This document shows, piece after piece, positions 9,020-17,820 of a DNA stretch of 64,000 nt. A program made the translations under genes and the position numbers. This DNA is from Yamadazyma tenuis. Its lineage: Eukaryota > Ascomycota > Pichiomycetes > Serinales > Debaryomycetaceae. The stretch covers positions 434,001 through 498,000 of the forward strand of contig NC_089462.1 of assembly GCF_029203305.1 (NCBI RefSeq), given 5' to 3'. The notes under the pieces were generated by a model, which saw only the letters and a list, made by a program, of their open reading frames with translations, ran no database searches and was not told where the DNA came from. The stretch's first letter is position 1. Each line of letters opens with the position of its first letter.

Positions 9020-10411
9020 CTACGCAGCAGGGTCTCCAAAGATTCCCCAGTGCTGTTCCACATTATATGCTCCTGGGTCCTTCCAGTAGTCGGTGTAAGT
9101 GGTGAACATCAACACATCATCTCCTAACGTCTGTCCAATACTTTTAACAGCAGCCAACTGGTTGGCTACCGATGGCACGCAGGATCCGTATGTATCTCCC
9201 TGAGTGGGCCAGCCAGACTCGGTAATAAACACCTTCTTGCTACTTCCGCACACCGATTTCAAGGCTGCAATTTGCTCTTGCAACCATGGACCAGAATTGC
9301 TGGGATCAACTCCTCCGTCCCAGAATGGGTGGCAATTGACAGCAAGATAATCGGAGGCATCACACAACGATGGGTTGCCCTTCACCGCCACCAATGTGTC
9401 CACTGAAACAAGTGAGCCCGTATAGTCGGAAGCATTACTTTTAAACCACGCGCGGGCAGTCTGCATTGCTGACACTATTTGCGACGCAGTAGCAGTGCCA
9501 GCATTCACCAACTCGTTCCCAATCAGCACCGTATGAATGGCATCCCAGCCTCTGGTGGATCCTTCGACCGCCGTCTTTAATGTCAGCAAGTCGGTATTTA
9601 TGCTGGAATCGTCGATATTGTAGATCCCCACGAAAACCTTCTGGCTCGAGCTGATGGTTGCAAGAACATTGTCCACACCTGAGCAGTCGACCCCGTAAAG
9701 ACGAATAATGCCGAAGGCCGACAACACGTCCATGTCGTGTTGCACTTGAGACTGTGATTTGCACAGTCCGGACTTGGTGTAGGGAGAGTAGGCAATTCCG
9801 GCCCCCAAGGCTGCGTACGTTTCGACTTGGTTATAGTCAGACGGAGTTTCAGGTGAGCTGGTGGATGTCAGGCTCAGGTCCGAGTCGGTACTAGTAGTGG
9901 CAGATGCTACCACGGAAACGGAAGTAGAGGCGGTGGCAGCGGTGGTGGCACTGACCTGGGTGGTTTTTCTCGAGGTTCTGCCGAAAAGGGTATCAAAGAG
10001 GTCAAATATGCCATTGTCATTGTCGTCACTAGAAGAAGCGGCGGCGGTGGTGGTGGCAGCGGCCGCAAGGGATGTGGTGGCAGGGGTTGCCAACGACGTG
10101 GTGGTGGCGGCGGCGGTGGTGGTGCTATCGTCGTCTCCACTGAGCCATCCTCGGAGCCCACTGAGAAGACTGCCAAAGAGGCCACCGGATGATCTGGTGG
10201 AGGTGGCGGCAGCAGTGGTGGCTACCGCTGCAGCAGTCAGGGTGGTGGCAGCGGCAGTGGCCTGGATGTAGTCTGAAAGGGCCAAGTCAACTGTGGTGAC
10301 CAACGTCACGTAGTCGACATCTCGCTTGTGGAATCGCTCATCTTTAATGGCAGCTGCCGATACGGTTGACGCTGCCAACAAGGAAAGAAACACAGAAGTT
10401 TTTAGCTTCAT
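9020..10411 (-). CDS. MP65: Cell-wall mannoprotein, GH17 beta-glucanase family (MP65/SCW4/SCW10 type)
   Basis: This is a secreted, wall-bound glycoside hydrolase family 17 protein that acts on or remodels beta-1,3-glucan. The 463-residue protein starts with a signal peptide (residues 1-20). A short propeptide ends in the Kex2 site KR (29-30). A long Ala/Thr/Ser-rich segment follows (about 40-190), typical of heavy O-mannosylation. The GH17 domain then starts near residue 198. The likely acid/base Glu is E300 in IGNELVNAG and the nucleophile is E398 in ITESGWP. I rejected an upstream frame extension of 35 residues because it would bury the signal peptide. Candida MP65 is a major adhesion-related surface antigen; SCW4/SCW10 are the Saccharomyces relatives. 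The ATG is preceded by a TATA box and CArG boxes. Confidence 0.93.
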   Translation of the reverse strand: MKLKTSVFLSLLAASTVSAAAIKDERFHKRDVDYVTLVTTVDLALSDYIQATAAATTLTAAAVATTAAATSTRSSGGLFGSLLSGLRGWLSGDDDSTTTAAATTTSLATPATTSLAAAATTTAAASSSDDNDNGIFDLFDTLFGRTSRKTTQVSATTAATASTSVSVVASATTSTDSDLSLTSTSSPETPSDYNQVETYAALGAGIAYSPYTKSGLCKSQSQVQHDMDVLSAFGIIRLYGVDCSGVDNVLATISSSQKVFVGIYNIDDSSINTDLLTLKTAVEGSTRGWDAIHTVLIGNELVNAGTATASQIVSAMQTARAWFKSNASDYTGSLVSVDTLVAVKGNPSLCDASDYLAVNCHPFWDGGVDPSNSGPWLQEQIAALKSVCGSSKKVFITESGWPTQGDTYGSCVPSVANQLAAVKSIGQTLGDDVLMFTTYTDYWKDPGAYNVEQHWGIFGDPAA

Positions 10412-10466
10412 AAGGAATGGACCGATGAGTAGCTGAAATAGACCGGGATTGTGGGCAAAATTCCTA

Positions 10467-10478
10467 GTTTTATATAAA
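10467..10478 (-). promoter_or_regulatory. TATA box of MP65
   Basis: TTTTATATAAAA is a palindromic TATA element 56-67 bp upstream of the MP65 ATG. It is the best-placed TATA sequence in this promoter. Confidence 0.65.
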
Positions 10479-10526
10479 ACGACGACGGTGTTGGTTAAGA
10501 AATCTAAGGTTGACACATCTTTAGAA

Positions 10527-10643
10527 ATTGCCTAATTAGGCAATGTAATGGACCATGGTTGCAGCACTGCCTGAACTTTTGCGAGCCTAATAAGGAAATT
10601 TGTGCAATGTTCTTAGTTCTTGGGGTATGACCTAATTAGGCAA
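10527..10643. promoter_or_regulatory. Cluster of CArG boxes (Mcm1-type sites) upstream of MP65
   Basis: Three matches to CC(A/T)6GG lie within 110 bp: CCTAATTAGG at 10531-10540, CCTAATAAGG at 10586-10595 and CCTAATTAGG at 10631-10640. The first sits inside a perfect 18-bp palindrome, ATTGCCTAATTAGGCAAT (10527-10544). The CCTAATTAGG core is the ideal P-box bound by the MADS-box factor Mcm1. The cluster is 115-235 bp upstream of the MP65 ATG. A Ste12-like TGTTTCA follows at 10721-10727. Confidence 0.6.
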
Positions 10644-11359
10644 CAATGGATGGGTAGGCATGATCCATCTAGGGGTTGGCAAAATGTCTTCTCCCTTTGG
10701 GGCATCGGTGCTTTACAACCTGTTTCATGAAAGTGTTGATACAGTAGCTTGTGGGCGCGTGAAATTCATACCCTAGACTTTGCATCCCCACAAAACCAAA
10801 CAAAGTTTAGACTGCTTCAATAAGTGCTCTACTGGAAGCATACTTGACCTTACAGAGGGAAAGCCTTTGGGATGACCGAAATAAATTCTCATTCATAGGT
10901 GATAATTAGTGAAATGGGACATAGTAGGCCTCGCATCAACAATGCCAACAGGATTCTCACCCTCTCCTGTTAATGAACCATGTTCTCCTCTTATAACAAG
11001 GCTCAGCTCGAACTGTCTTGTGGTTTGCTCAAACTAATGTCGCATTCATGGAAACCTGCGACGGTTTTCCAACGCAATAGACTTTTTCTTGCCTAAATAG
11101 GGCATTCCTAGGGCCAGGTTATGAGAAAACATGTAAATGGGGTTGGCTTTTACGGCCATAGTGTATTGTGTAACCTAATGATTAGGAGCATGCTGAATTT
11201 CACTACCCCAGCTGATCTCAGCTCCACTTCCCCGTTAAATAATAACGGTGGGGAGGCAAATCATCTCATCGGTTTGCACCAAGTTTGATAAGCTCCTAAA
11301 TGCTCGCGGTGACAATACTTTTGCAACTTGATTGTCAATATACTGAGTATACATTATGA
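10644..11359. promoter_or_regulatory. Distal MP65 upstream region with further CArG-like elements
   Basis: The BOS1 3' end lies at 11360, so this whole interval can only serve MP65. It has a fourth CArG box, CCTAAATAGG at 11092-11101, and a spaced variant, CCTAATGATTAGG at 11174-11186, which is also palindromic. No open frame of interest is present. The total MP65 upstream region (948 bp) is long for this genome, which fits complex regulation (inference). Confidence 0.45.
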
Positions 11360-12055
11360 CTATCTAAATATCTTCAATATATACCAGAAGCACACAAACA
11401 TAATTATAACACCACCCCAGAAGAGCCATTTATCCTGTCTGGCTCTTCTCTCAATGGTTCTTATAGTTGTTTGGCTCACGCCAAGAGTCATTAAGCTCAG
11501 TTCAAACCGGGCCCCCAATTGCTGTAAGATTTGGTTCTGCTCCACTATATCCTCGAATGCTTGCTGTCCCATCTCCAAGATTTGGTCCAACTGCTGTGAA
11601 CCTCTTTGTAGAGCGTTTTTCTCGTTGTATAGTCCTTCCAGGTACGCCATGCTTTGCAGTTGTTGTTGCTGGGATGCCGGCTCGGATCCCCCTGTCTGAT
11701 CATATGGATTATCAGAAACATGCTGAGTATGACGACGGCCCAAAAGCTCTTGCCTATTGGATTCATGAATGGTGCTCTCACGTTGAACTTTCAAGTCATC
11801 GAATTTCCGGGTGAAGTCTGCCAACTCCTGTTCAAATCTCTCCAATCGCGCGTCATGTTTAGCGATACTTTGGTCTTTAGCATTCTGTTTGATCAAATCA
11901 CCATACTCTTTGACGGTCTTGCGAAACGACGTCAACGACGTGCTGATAGAGCCTTGCAACGAAAGAGGAGACGTCGAAAGATTCTTCTCAAACGATGACA
12001 AGTCCTTACTGAGAAGCTGCGTCTGCTTTAGCCCGTGATTGTATAATGAATTCAT
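11360..12055 (-). CDS. BOS1: BOS1 Golgi/ER Qb-SNARE
   Basis: This is the tail-anchored SNARE that acts in ER-to-Golgi vesicle fusion with Sed5, Bet1 and Sec22. The 231-residue protein opens with MNSLYNHGLKQTQLLSKDL, and PLSLQGSIS follows; both closely match Bos1. An N-terminal helical region is followed by a coiled-coil SNARE motif (about 135-205). A single C-terminal membrane anchor (about 211-228) ends in a short basic tail. Length is close to the usual 240. It lies head-to-tail with FMP32, 82 bp downstream of that gene's stop. Confidence 0.94.
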   Translation of the reverse strand: MNSLYNHGLKQTQLLSKDLSSFEKNLSTSPLSLQGSISTSLTSFRKTVKEYGDLIKQNAKDQSIAKHDARLERFEQELADFTRKFDDLKVQRESTIHESNRQELLGRRHTQHVSDNPYDQTGGSEPASQQQQLQSMAYLEGLYNEKNALQRGSQQLDQILEMGQQAFEDIVEQNQILQQLGARFELSLMTLGVSQTTIRTIERRARQDKWLFWGGVIIMFVCFWYILKIFR

Positions 12056-12137
12056 ACGTGGCTACTGGTGATGATGCTGGAGGAAAAACAAAAACATTGA
12101 ATTAGGTGCGCACTAAGGCAAGGCAACCAAATGCAAT

Positions 12138-12752
12138 TTAACCAAAGAAACGAATAAATGCCAAAAGCAAGGCAAACGTACCAGAACTCACACCGATCAA
12201 CCATTGCATGACCTGGGTTTTGACCTGCTTGATTTGCATTTGCATATTGGCGATTTCCTCGTCAATTCTGGTGTAAGTATCTTCGATCTTCAGTTCATGA
12301 GTTGAGTTTTCTTCTCTTATCCGCCCCTTTTCCAAGTTTAAGTCAAGCCTCACACCCGCTTGATTCTTGGTGATCTCCTCCTTTATACGGTTTTTAAGAT
12401 TGGTTAGATCCGTCTTTAACTGCTCTTGTTCTTTCTTAAGGTTATTAAACTCAGACTTATCCATGGTCTGTAGCTCTCCTTTCAATTTGGCAAAGTCAAC
12501 CTTCTGCTCATACGCAGTTGACGATAGAGTTTCTTTGGTGACCAAGTTACGGGTGATCGAATAGATTCCATCGTTAATGGCTTTGTTAACAATATTGACG
12601 GCTGTTTCTGCTTGTTGCGCGTTGAACCCCCCATTTTGTTGAAGCGATTGAACAAACTTCTTGGTGTCGAACTTGGTGATCGACGATAACCGTCTGGCCG
12701 AACCCATTCCGACTTGTAAGATATTCTTGTTTTTGACTGCTGTAGTAAACAT
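12138..12752 (-). CDS. FMP32: Mitochondrial coiled-coil protein of the FMP32/CCDC90 (DUF1640) family
   Basis: This 204-residue inner-membrane protein is related to human MCUR1/CCDC90B. It has a short basic presequence, then FDTKKFVQSLQQNGGFNAQQAETAV, the typical start of the DUF1640 domain. A long heptad-rich coiled coil follows (about 80-175), and a C-terminal membrane segment (about 183-203) ends in FIRFFG. In yeast the family has been tied to cytochrome oxidase and proline-metabolism functions; the exact role is unsettled. The start shares a 61-bp divergent spacer with FMP25, another mitochondrial gene, so the two may be co-regulated (inference). Confidence 0.92.
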   Translation of the reverse strand: MFTTAVKNKNILQVGMGSARRLSSITKFDTKKFVQSLQQNGGFNAQQAETAVNIVNKAINDGIYSITRNLVTKETLSSTAYEQKVDFAKLKGELQTMDKSEFNNLKKEQEQLKTDLTNLKNRIKEEITKNQAGVRLDLNLEKGRIREENSTHELKIEDTYTRIDEEIANMQMQIKQVKTQVMQWLIGVSSGTFALLLAFIRFFG

Positions 12753-12813
12753 AGTGTGCTAGAAAAACTAATGATAAAAATGGAGTGCGAAATTACTTCT
12801 TCACATCTCCACT

Positions 12814-14799
12814 ATGTTAGCATTTCGAACACTTGGTGCTAGCTCCAAGCTTATGTCCCGTTTGATGACCAGGGGCCAAGGTTCTTTTGCCATGAACATA
12901 AACATGTTGGGGGTGCGGATGTACGCTAAGGACTCGAAGTACAGAAATATCGATGAATTCAATAAGTTCAAAACCGAGTTCAAGTTTGGTGACGGAGTAC
13001 AAGAGCATGTTTCTGAAGGCTCCAACACCAAAGAAATCCACTCGCGGATCGCCGAACAACAAGAGGAAGAAAAGCAGCAGAGTATCAATGAGCTTCTTGA
13101 AAGTGATCCTCGTTTGCTGCAACTTGAGTACGGATCACCAGAGTACAAAGAGATGCTCTTTCGAATCAGTGAGGAGTTCAGACGAAAAGAGCGCAAAAAT
13201 CGGCAACGATACGAGAGCCGTGAGAGGTTCAAGGCGGTTGGGTACGGAATCGCCGCCATCGTCGGTATTGCATCTCTCCATCAGTTTATATTTCACTACC
13301 AATGGTATAAATCTGTGTTCAACAAGTCGAGCTACGATGTGGACGAATCACAAGTGAAAACAACCGTCACCAACGTTAAAAAGCTTGGTTATATGCAAGG
13401 CAAGTTACAGCAGATGTTAGACGCTTCGTTTTTGGGGTCAGTTCTCAACTCTGAACAGAACCTGGGGTTGTATGTGTTTGGTTCTCACAATGGCAGCAAG
13501 TTGCCAATCAGAATTGAGTTTTTCGATCATATGCTTTTGAAGGATGTCCAGATCTCAGGGGACTTTTTGGTTGCAGTTGCAGACAATGGCAAGGTGTACC
13601 AGTATACTAAGACCATGAAACAACCAGAGTTAGTTCGTTTGCCTAGCAAAATAGAGCTGTGTAAAATTTCTCAAGGGTTTGTGTATTTTTTAACTGTGCT
13701 GGGACAAGTTGTCTATGCTCCTAGACCCGATAAAGAGGTGCAGTTCATCTCCCCTCAATCCAGAAACTGGGTGGGTATCAAACGTGATGATGGGTACAGC
13801 TCTCTTGACCTTTCTGACTTCAACAGAGGTGAAAAGGTGAATGAGATGTCCGCTGGAGACAACCACATGTTGCTTCTCACAAACCAGGGCAGACTATTCA
13901 ACTTAAAGACCGCAGAAGGACCCAACTATGGCCAATTTGGAACTCCTGCCTTCGCTCCTGTTAAAAACTCGGAAGTCCCTGTTAATGAGGTATTCCCATT
14001 GACGTCCTTGAATAATGAGCTTGTTTCTGATGGAGATGCTAGGTTCCTTCGTCCCCGTACTTTCACCCACATCGCTAGTGGTAGCTTTCATAATTTGGCT
14101 TCTGACTCCAATGGTGATATCTGGTGTTGGGGCAAAAACTCTCATGGACAATGTGGGATGAACGTCACCCATAAGAGTGATGTGCAACCAATTCCGCAGA
14201 AAGTGTTTAGTTTCACAGACTTCAAGAAGATCTTGAAGACAGAAGTCTTGAGAGTAGAAAAGCTTGATTGCAGTGAGGAAACCAGTTATGTTATGCTTAA
14301 GAACAAAAATGAAACCGATGTTTTACTAAGCTTCGGAAATGGTATAAAAGGACAACTCGGTATCAGCAGATATTTACATCTCTCTAACGTTCCTTTGGTG
14401 GTCAAGACATTAAACTTGAAGGAGTTTAATGAGACCACCAACAAGGTACAAGATATTGGTATCAAGGAAATCAGCAGTGGTCTCAACCATACCATTGTCA
14501 AATTGGACAATGTTGGATCTAAAAAGGATATCATGATTTTTGGTGATAACGAATTTGGCCAGTTCGGAAATGGGAAATTGATCCGAAGCTCCAAGCCCGT
14601 ACCGATTCCTGAGTTGATTGAACCTCACGATATCGTTGATATCGAAAATATGGAAACCATGAAACTGTTGACCAAAAGAGTGTTTGATCCAGATAACAGA
14701 CTCTCTTTGAAAGAGCTGTTGAAGATAAACGGTACCACCGTTGAGCAAGTGATCAAGGCCACTGGCAACAGTTCTGTGATCTACTACAAACGTAAGTAG
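12814..14799 (+). CDS. FMP25: Mitochondrial RCC1-repeat protein, complex III assembly factor type
   Basis: The 661-residue protein has an N-terminal presequence, a coiled basic/acidic region, one membrane segment near residues 143-157 (GYGIAAIVGIASLHQF), and then RCC1-like beta-propeller repeats (GLYVFGS, GDNHMLLLTNQGRLFN, GSFHNLASDSNGDIWCWG, SGLNHTIV, IFGDNEFGQFG). This matches Saccharomyces Fmp25/Bca1, an inner-membrane factor for bc1 complex assembly. One RCC1 blade reads LTV-CTG-GQVVY (CTG at 13699), where a polar residue is expected; this supports CTG decoded as Ser. It is transcribed divergently from FMP32. Confidence 0.9.
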   Translation: MLAFRTLGASSKLMSRLMTRGQGSFAMNINMLGVRMYAKDSKYRNIDEFNKFKTEFKFGDGVQEHVSEGSNTKEIHSRIAEQQEEEKQQSINELLESDPRLLQLEYGSPEYKEMLFRISEEFRRKERKNRQRYESRERFKAVGYGIAAIVGIASLHQFIFHYQWYKSVFNKSSYDVDESQVKTTVTNVKKLGYMQGKLQQMLDASFLGSVLNSEQNLGLYVFGSHNGSKLPIRIEFFDHMLLKDVQISGDFLVAVADNGKVYQYTKTMKQPELVRLPSKIELCKISQGFVYFLTVLGQVVYAPRPDKEVQFISPQSRNWVGIKRDDGYSSLDLSDFNRGEKVNEMSAGDNHMLLLTNQGRLFNLKTAEGPNYGQFGTPAFAPVKNSEVPVNEVFPLTSLNNELVSDGDARFLRPRTFTHIASGSFHNLASDSNGDIWCWGKNSHGQCGMNVTHKSDVQPIPQKVFSFTDFKKILKTEVLRVEKLDCSEETSYVMLKNKNETDVLLSFGNGIKGQLGISRYLHLSNVPLVVKTLNLKEFNETTNKVQDIGIKEISSGLNHTIVKLDNVGSKKDIMIFGDNEFGQFGNGKLIRSSKPVPIPELIEPHDIVDIENMETMKLLTKRVFDPDNRLSLKELLKINGTTVEQVIKATGNSSVIYYKRK

Positions 14800-14872
14800 A
14801 AGCTCATCGCAACATGTATATAGTTTGGGTATTTATTATGAGATATAATTAACTAAAGAAAAGGAAGGAAAT

Positions 14873-15628
14873 CTACAATTTAAAGATTTCATTCAAGATT
14901 CTAATAGTGTCTGCTGGGGAATCGACGGCATGACCAATGGTTCTTTCGTCGGTGTAGATTTCGTAATCGTTACCACCCTTGTAAGACTTGTCACCAAAAA
15001 AGTGGATTTCTTCAAACCCTTCATTGGCAACGTGTTGCAAACAATAGGTCTTGTCCCAACCAGTTGGGAAAACGTCAAACGAGATTTGACCACCAATGGA
15101 GTAAGTCAAACCGAAGTCAGCGAAGTTTTCTCTCAAGGCTTCAACCATCTTGGTTCTGATGTTGGCCTTCTTGTCAAAGATTTCAAATTCATTTCTTTCC
15201 TTAGTGGAGGCATTTCTACCCACTGGAGAAACGTTGATCATACCGTTTCTGAATTCAACAAAAGTACCTCTTCTAACTGGAATATCGATCTCAGACAAGT
15301 ACTTCAATATGAACTTAATCAACTTGTTGTACTTTTCTTCACCGATCCAACCAATGAAAGATTGGGATGCTAATTCCTTACCCAACTTGTAGGCAGTCAA
15401 ACCGTTTTCGGAAAAACAGTAGTCAAAGTCCTCCAAAACAGTAGCTCCTAACTGTTCGACTTGTTTACTCAAGTCCGAGCCACCAACAAAACCAATCACA
15501 ACCTTTTCACGCAACTTCTTCAAGGTTTGTTTCATTTCATCTGAAACTTCCAATCTGGCGGGAGTCAAAGTCCCGTCGACGTCGAACAAAACCAAGGTTT
15601 TTGGGTTTTCTTTGTGTGCAAAAGACAT
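14873..15628 (-). CDS. SEC53: Phosphomannomutase
   Basis: This enzyme interconverts mannose-6-phosphate and mannose-1-phosphate in the cytosol, feeding GDP-mannose for N-glycans, O-mannosylation and GPI anchors. The 251-residue protein has the HAD nucleophile motif [11 protein letters not shown] (D16 and D18), [20 protein letters not shown], the substrate loop [13 protein letters not shown], and the late HAD acids in [16 protein letters not shown]. Length and sequence match eukaryotic PMM closely. Strong codon bias (TTG, AGA, GGT) suggests high expression. It supplies the substrate for the mannosyltransferases elsewhere in the window. Confidence 0.98.
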   Translation of the reverse strand: MSFAHKENPKTLVLFDVDGTLTPARLEVSDEMKQTLKKLREKVVIGFVGGSDLSKQVEQLGATVLEDFDYCFSENGLTAYKLGKELASQSFIGWIGEEKYNKLIKFILKYLSEIDIPVRRGTFVEFRNGMINVSPVGRNASTKERNEFEIFDKKANIRTKMVEALRENFADFGLTYSIGGQISFDVFPTGWDKTYCLQHVANEGFEEIHFFGDKSYKGGNDYEIYTDERTIGHAVDSPADTIRILNEIFKL

Positions 15629-15876
15629 GTTTATGGTTTTCTAAATGGTATCAAATATGATTGGAAAAATTGAGGATCCCGATGTATTTATATTTGGTGT
15701 TTGGACAACAAAGCGCTTTATGAAAATCCAGCGAACACGTTCAAGGCACGACGGCCAGTGCAACAATCTCAATACAAGGCTCGCACAGCCTAAAACACAA
15801 CGTTGCATATACGATTATTGTTGGGATGAACATATATTCAGTTAACAGTTACATAACTAATTATACAGTCAGAAAC

Positions 15877-16539
15877 TTAAGCTTGGTATTGGTAGTCTGG
15901 GAACTCTCTCAAGTTGTGTTCCAAAACACCTTTTCTGGACAAGAACTTAACGTAAGCACCGTCATCTTTAACTTCACCATTTTGTTTCTTAGCAGTGTAT
16001 TCATCTCTGTTCAATGGAGTGAAACCCCACTTCTTGGAGATAATAATCTTTTGTTGACCTGGGAACTTGTATCTAGCTCTTCTCAAACCTTCAATAACAA
16101 CATCCTTGTTGCTGTCCTTGGTTCTAGCAGACATGATAATTTGACCAATGTCAACTCTGGCAGCTAAACCGTGAGGCTTACCCCAAGCACCTCTCATACC
16201 TTGTTGCAATCTATCGGCACCGGCACAAGACAACATCTTGTTAATTCTCAAAACGTGGAAAGGGTGAACTCTGACTCTCAAGTGGAAAGAATCTCTACCA
16301 GAGATGGTGGTGATGTACTTGTTGGCACAAATACGGGCGGCTTCCAAAGCTTCGGAGGACAATTGTTCTAATTCGTTAGAAACCAAGTGAATACACAATG
16401 GGAATTCATCAACAGTAGCCTTCTTTCTACCCAAATCATAGATTCTAATCTTAGCATCTGGGACAGCTCTGTTATATCTGGATTTTGGGAAAGGCTTGTT
16501 CTTACAGTATCTGTAACATCTAGCTGGTCTTCTAGCCAT
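15877..16539 (-). CDS. RPL10: 60S ribosomal protein L10 (uL16)
   Basis: This is a ribosomal large-subunit protein inserted late in 60S maturation and needed for Nmd3 release and subunit joining. The 220-residue sequence begins [21 protein letters not shown], contains the conserved [20 protein letters not shown] and [16 protein letters not shown], and is collinear with eukaryotic RPL10. The coding frame is unbroken, but the leader appears to contain an intron ending three bases before the ATG. Codon use is that of a highly expressed gene. It shares a 427-bp divergent region with BUD20, itself a 60S biogenesis factor. Confidence 0.98.
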   Translation of the reverse strand: MARRPARCYRYCKNKPFPKSRYNRAVPDAKIRIYDLGRKKATVDEFPLCIHLVSNELEQLSSEALEAARICANKYITTISGRDSFHLRVRVHPFHVLRINKMLSCAGADRLQQGMRGAWGKPHGLAARVDIGQIIMSARTKDSNKDVVIEGLRRARYKFPGQQKIIISKKWGFTPLNRDEYTAKKQNGEVKDDGAYVKFLSRKGVLEHNLREFPDYQYQA

Positions 16540-16542
16540 TTT

Positions 16543-16767
16543 CTAAACGGATTGTTAGTATATGAAATATGTTCAACAAAAACGTATGGGAAGATTATGT
16601 GAAAATTTGTGCTTATTAATACAGGTATTTTTGAATCAAAGTTGGATCCATCACTTCCGACTGGTGTGTACTCCAGCAAACAAAGAGGAGGTTTGTGTAC
16701 CAGCCTTATTCATCACTATCGGTGTTGTACGTCGTATCCCATTCGTTATGGTGGTTTTGGTACATAC
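16543..16767 (-). other. Probable 5'-UTR intron of RPL10
   Basis: Reading leftwards, GTATGT (16767-16762) is a perfect yeast 5' splice site. TACTAAC (16560-16554) is a perfect branch point. TTTAG ends at 16543, twelve bases beyond the branch A and just three bases before the ATG. The intron would be 225 nt. Ribosomal protein genes are the main intron carriers in such yeasts, which adds weight. One GTGATGA box-C-like motif is inside, but no box D was found, so I do not call a snoRNA. Confidence 0.65.
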
Positions 16768-16966
16768 TAATAGTTATTAGTTGCTTAGTTATAGGTAAAA
16801 AAAACTTCGCTCAAGAATGCGCAGACGGAAAATCACTAAAGGTGTCACAAAAGCCACCAAGTCGCCACCGGTCACGGAGCGCGCACACGTGCTAAGGAGG
16901 GCAACAGCCCCAGCAGCCACCCTCATCTCAAACAAATCAGTGCGAATAAATCTTCTGCTCATCGCT
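16768..16966. promoter_or_regulatory. Shared RPL10/BUD20 promoter with a reverse PAC core
   Basis: If the RPL10 leader intron is real, only about 200 bp remain for both promoters. GCGATGAG, the core of the PAC element of ribosome-biogenesis genes, occurs in reverse orientation just before the BUD20 ATG (about 16956-16965). A poly-A tract lies at 16797-16804. Confidence 0.35.
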
Positions 16967-17461
16967 ATGGGAAGGTACAGTGTAAAGAGATATAAAACTA
17001 AGAGAAGAACCAGAGACTTGGATCTTGTCTACGATGACCTCTCACTGAAGGAGAGCATCTATAGGTTGAAGAACCAGCCGGTGGACGAAAACTTACCGGG
17101 ATTGGGTCAGTACTACTGTATCGAATGTGCCAAATACTTTGAGACCCAGAGGATGTTGGATCACCACACCAAGAGTAAAAAGCACAAGAGAAGAGTCAAG
17201 GAATTGCACCAGAGGCCGTACACCTCGTTGGAAAGTGAAGCTGCCTCGGGTGTTAATATGTTGAAGTTCATGGAGTCTGTTGACAAGTATAAGCGGATTG
17301 AGCAGTACAAGAAAGAAAACAAGCAAGAACTTGAAGAATTAATCGCCCAGAAAAATCCAGATTTGGATACTATTCTTGGCGTCAATGACGCTGCTGAAGA
17401 GACGGATGCTGCAACCGAAGCTGCTACTGCTGGTGACAATGATGCTGATATGATGCAATAG
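16967..17461 (+). CDS. BUD20: BUD20 C2H2 zinc-finger pre-60S shuttling factor
   Basis: This nuclear-cytoplasmic shuttling protein accompanies pre-60S particles during export. The 164-residue protein opens MGRYSVKRYKTKRRTRDLD, the hallmark start of Bud20. Its C2H2 finger runs YYCIECAKYFETQRMLDHHTKSKKHKRRV (about residues 46-74), followed by LHQRPYTSLESEAASG and an acidic/Ala-rich tail. I placed the start at 16967. An upstream in-frame ATG at 16817 would add 50 basic residues absent from the family. It is divergent from RPL10, with which it shares a functional pathway. Confidence 0.95.
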   Translation: MGRYSVKRYKTKRRTRDLDLVYDDLSLKESIYRLKNQPVDENLPGLGQYYCIECAKYFETQRMLDHHTKSKKHKRRVKELHQRPYTSLESEAASGVNMLKFMESVDKYKRIEQYKKENKQELEELIAQKNPDLDTILGVNDAAEETDAATEAATAGDNDADMMQ

Positions 17462-17820
17462 TTATGATAGACAATGTACGACATATGGAAAGTGTATCGT
17501 TTGGATGATACTTGGGTCATCAGTGACCATAATCAAATTCTGTTCTTTTTCTCGTTTGTTGGTGGGCTAGTTCTTTTAGTTGGTGTAATACCAATACTAG
17601 TGTTTAAACCTGTGGATTATTATTTACTATTATGGAACAATTTCCTGAAGGCAGTTGGTTAACGGATGTTGCATTGAAAACTTTTTCATTCTTCTATTTC
17701 AACAACATGTTGTAGCATTGACCACCTATCGGTGTTATATTTCATCTTGTATCTCTTTCAACATTCTAATCATTGCTGCCAAATCTTAGATACCTCAGAT
17801 CTGTTCGCGCTTGTGTGAAA
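17462..17820. other. Intergenic region between BUD20 and OTU1
   Basis: This 359-bp tandem spacer is AT-rich. It contains a 62-codon open frame (17474-17662) with a hydrophobic core, which I regard as chance. ATTGACCACCTATCGGTGTT around 17717 resembles CACTATCGGTGTTG in the RPL10 upstream region (about 16714). Nothing else is evident. Confidence 0.5.

Noticed and set aside
9861..10271. Long Val/Ala-rich frame opposite MP65
   Set aside because: It is a mirror of the Ala/Thr/Ser-rich coding repeat of MP65 on the other strand, not a gene.
14801..14810. Reverse PAC-like GCGATGAGCT after FMP25
   Set aside because: It lies between a 3' end and another 3' end, with no promoter nearby.
16680..16730. 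Box-C-like GTGATGA in the RPL10 leader intron, suggesting a snoRNA
   Set aside because: No box D (CTGA) at suitable spacing and no terminal stem were found.
17474..17662. 62-codon frame with a hydrophobic core after BUD20
   Set aside because: It lies just past a stop codon in an AT-rich spacer, matches no small yeast protein I know, and its hydrophobicity follows from T-rich sequence.
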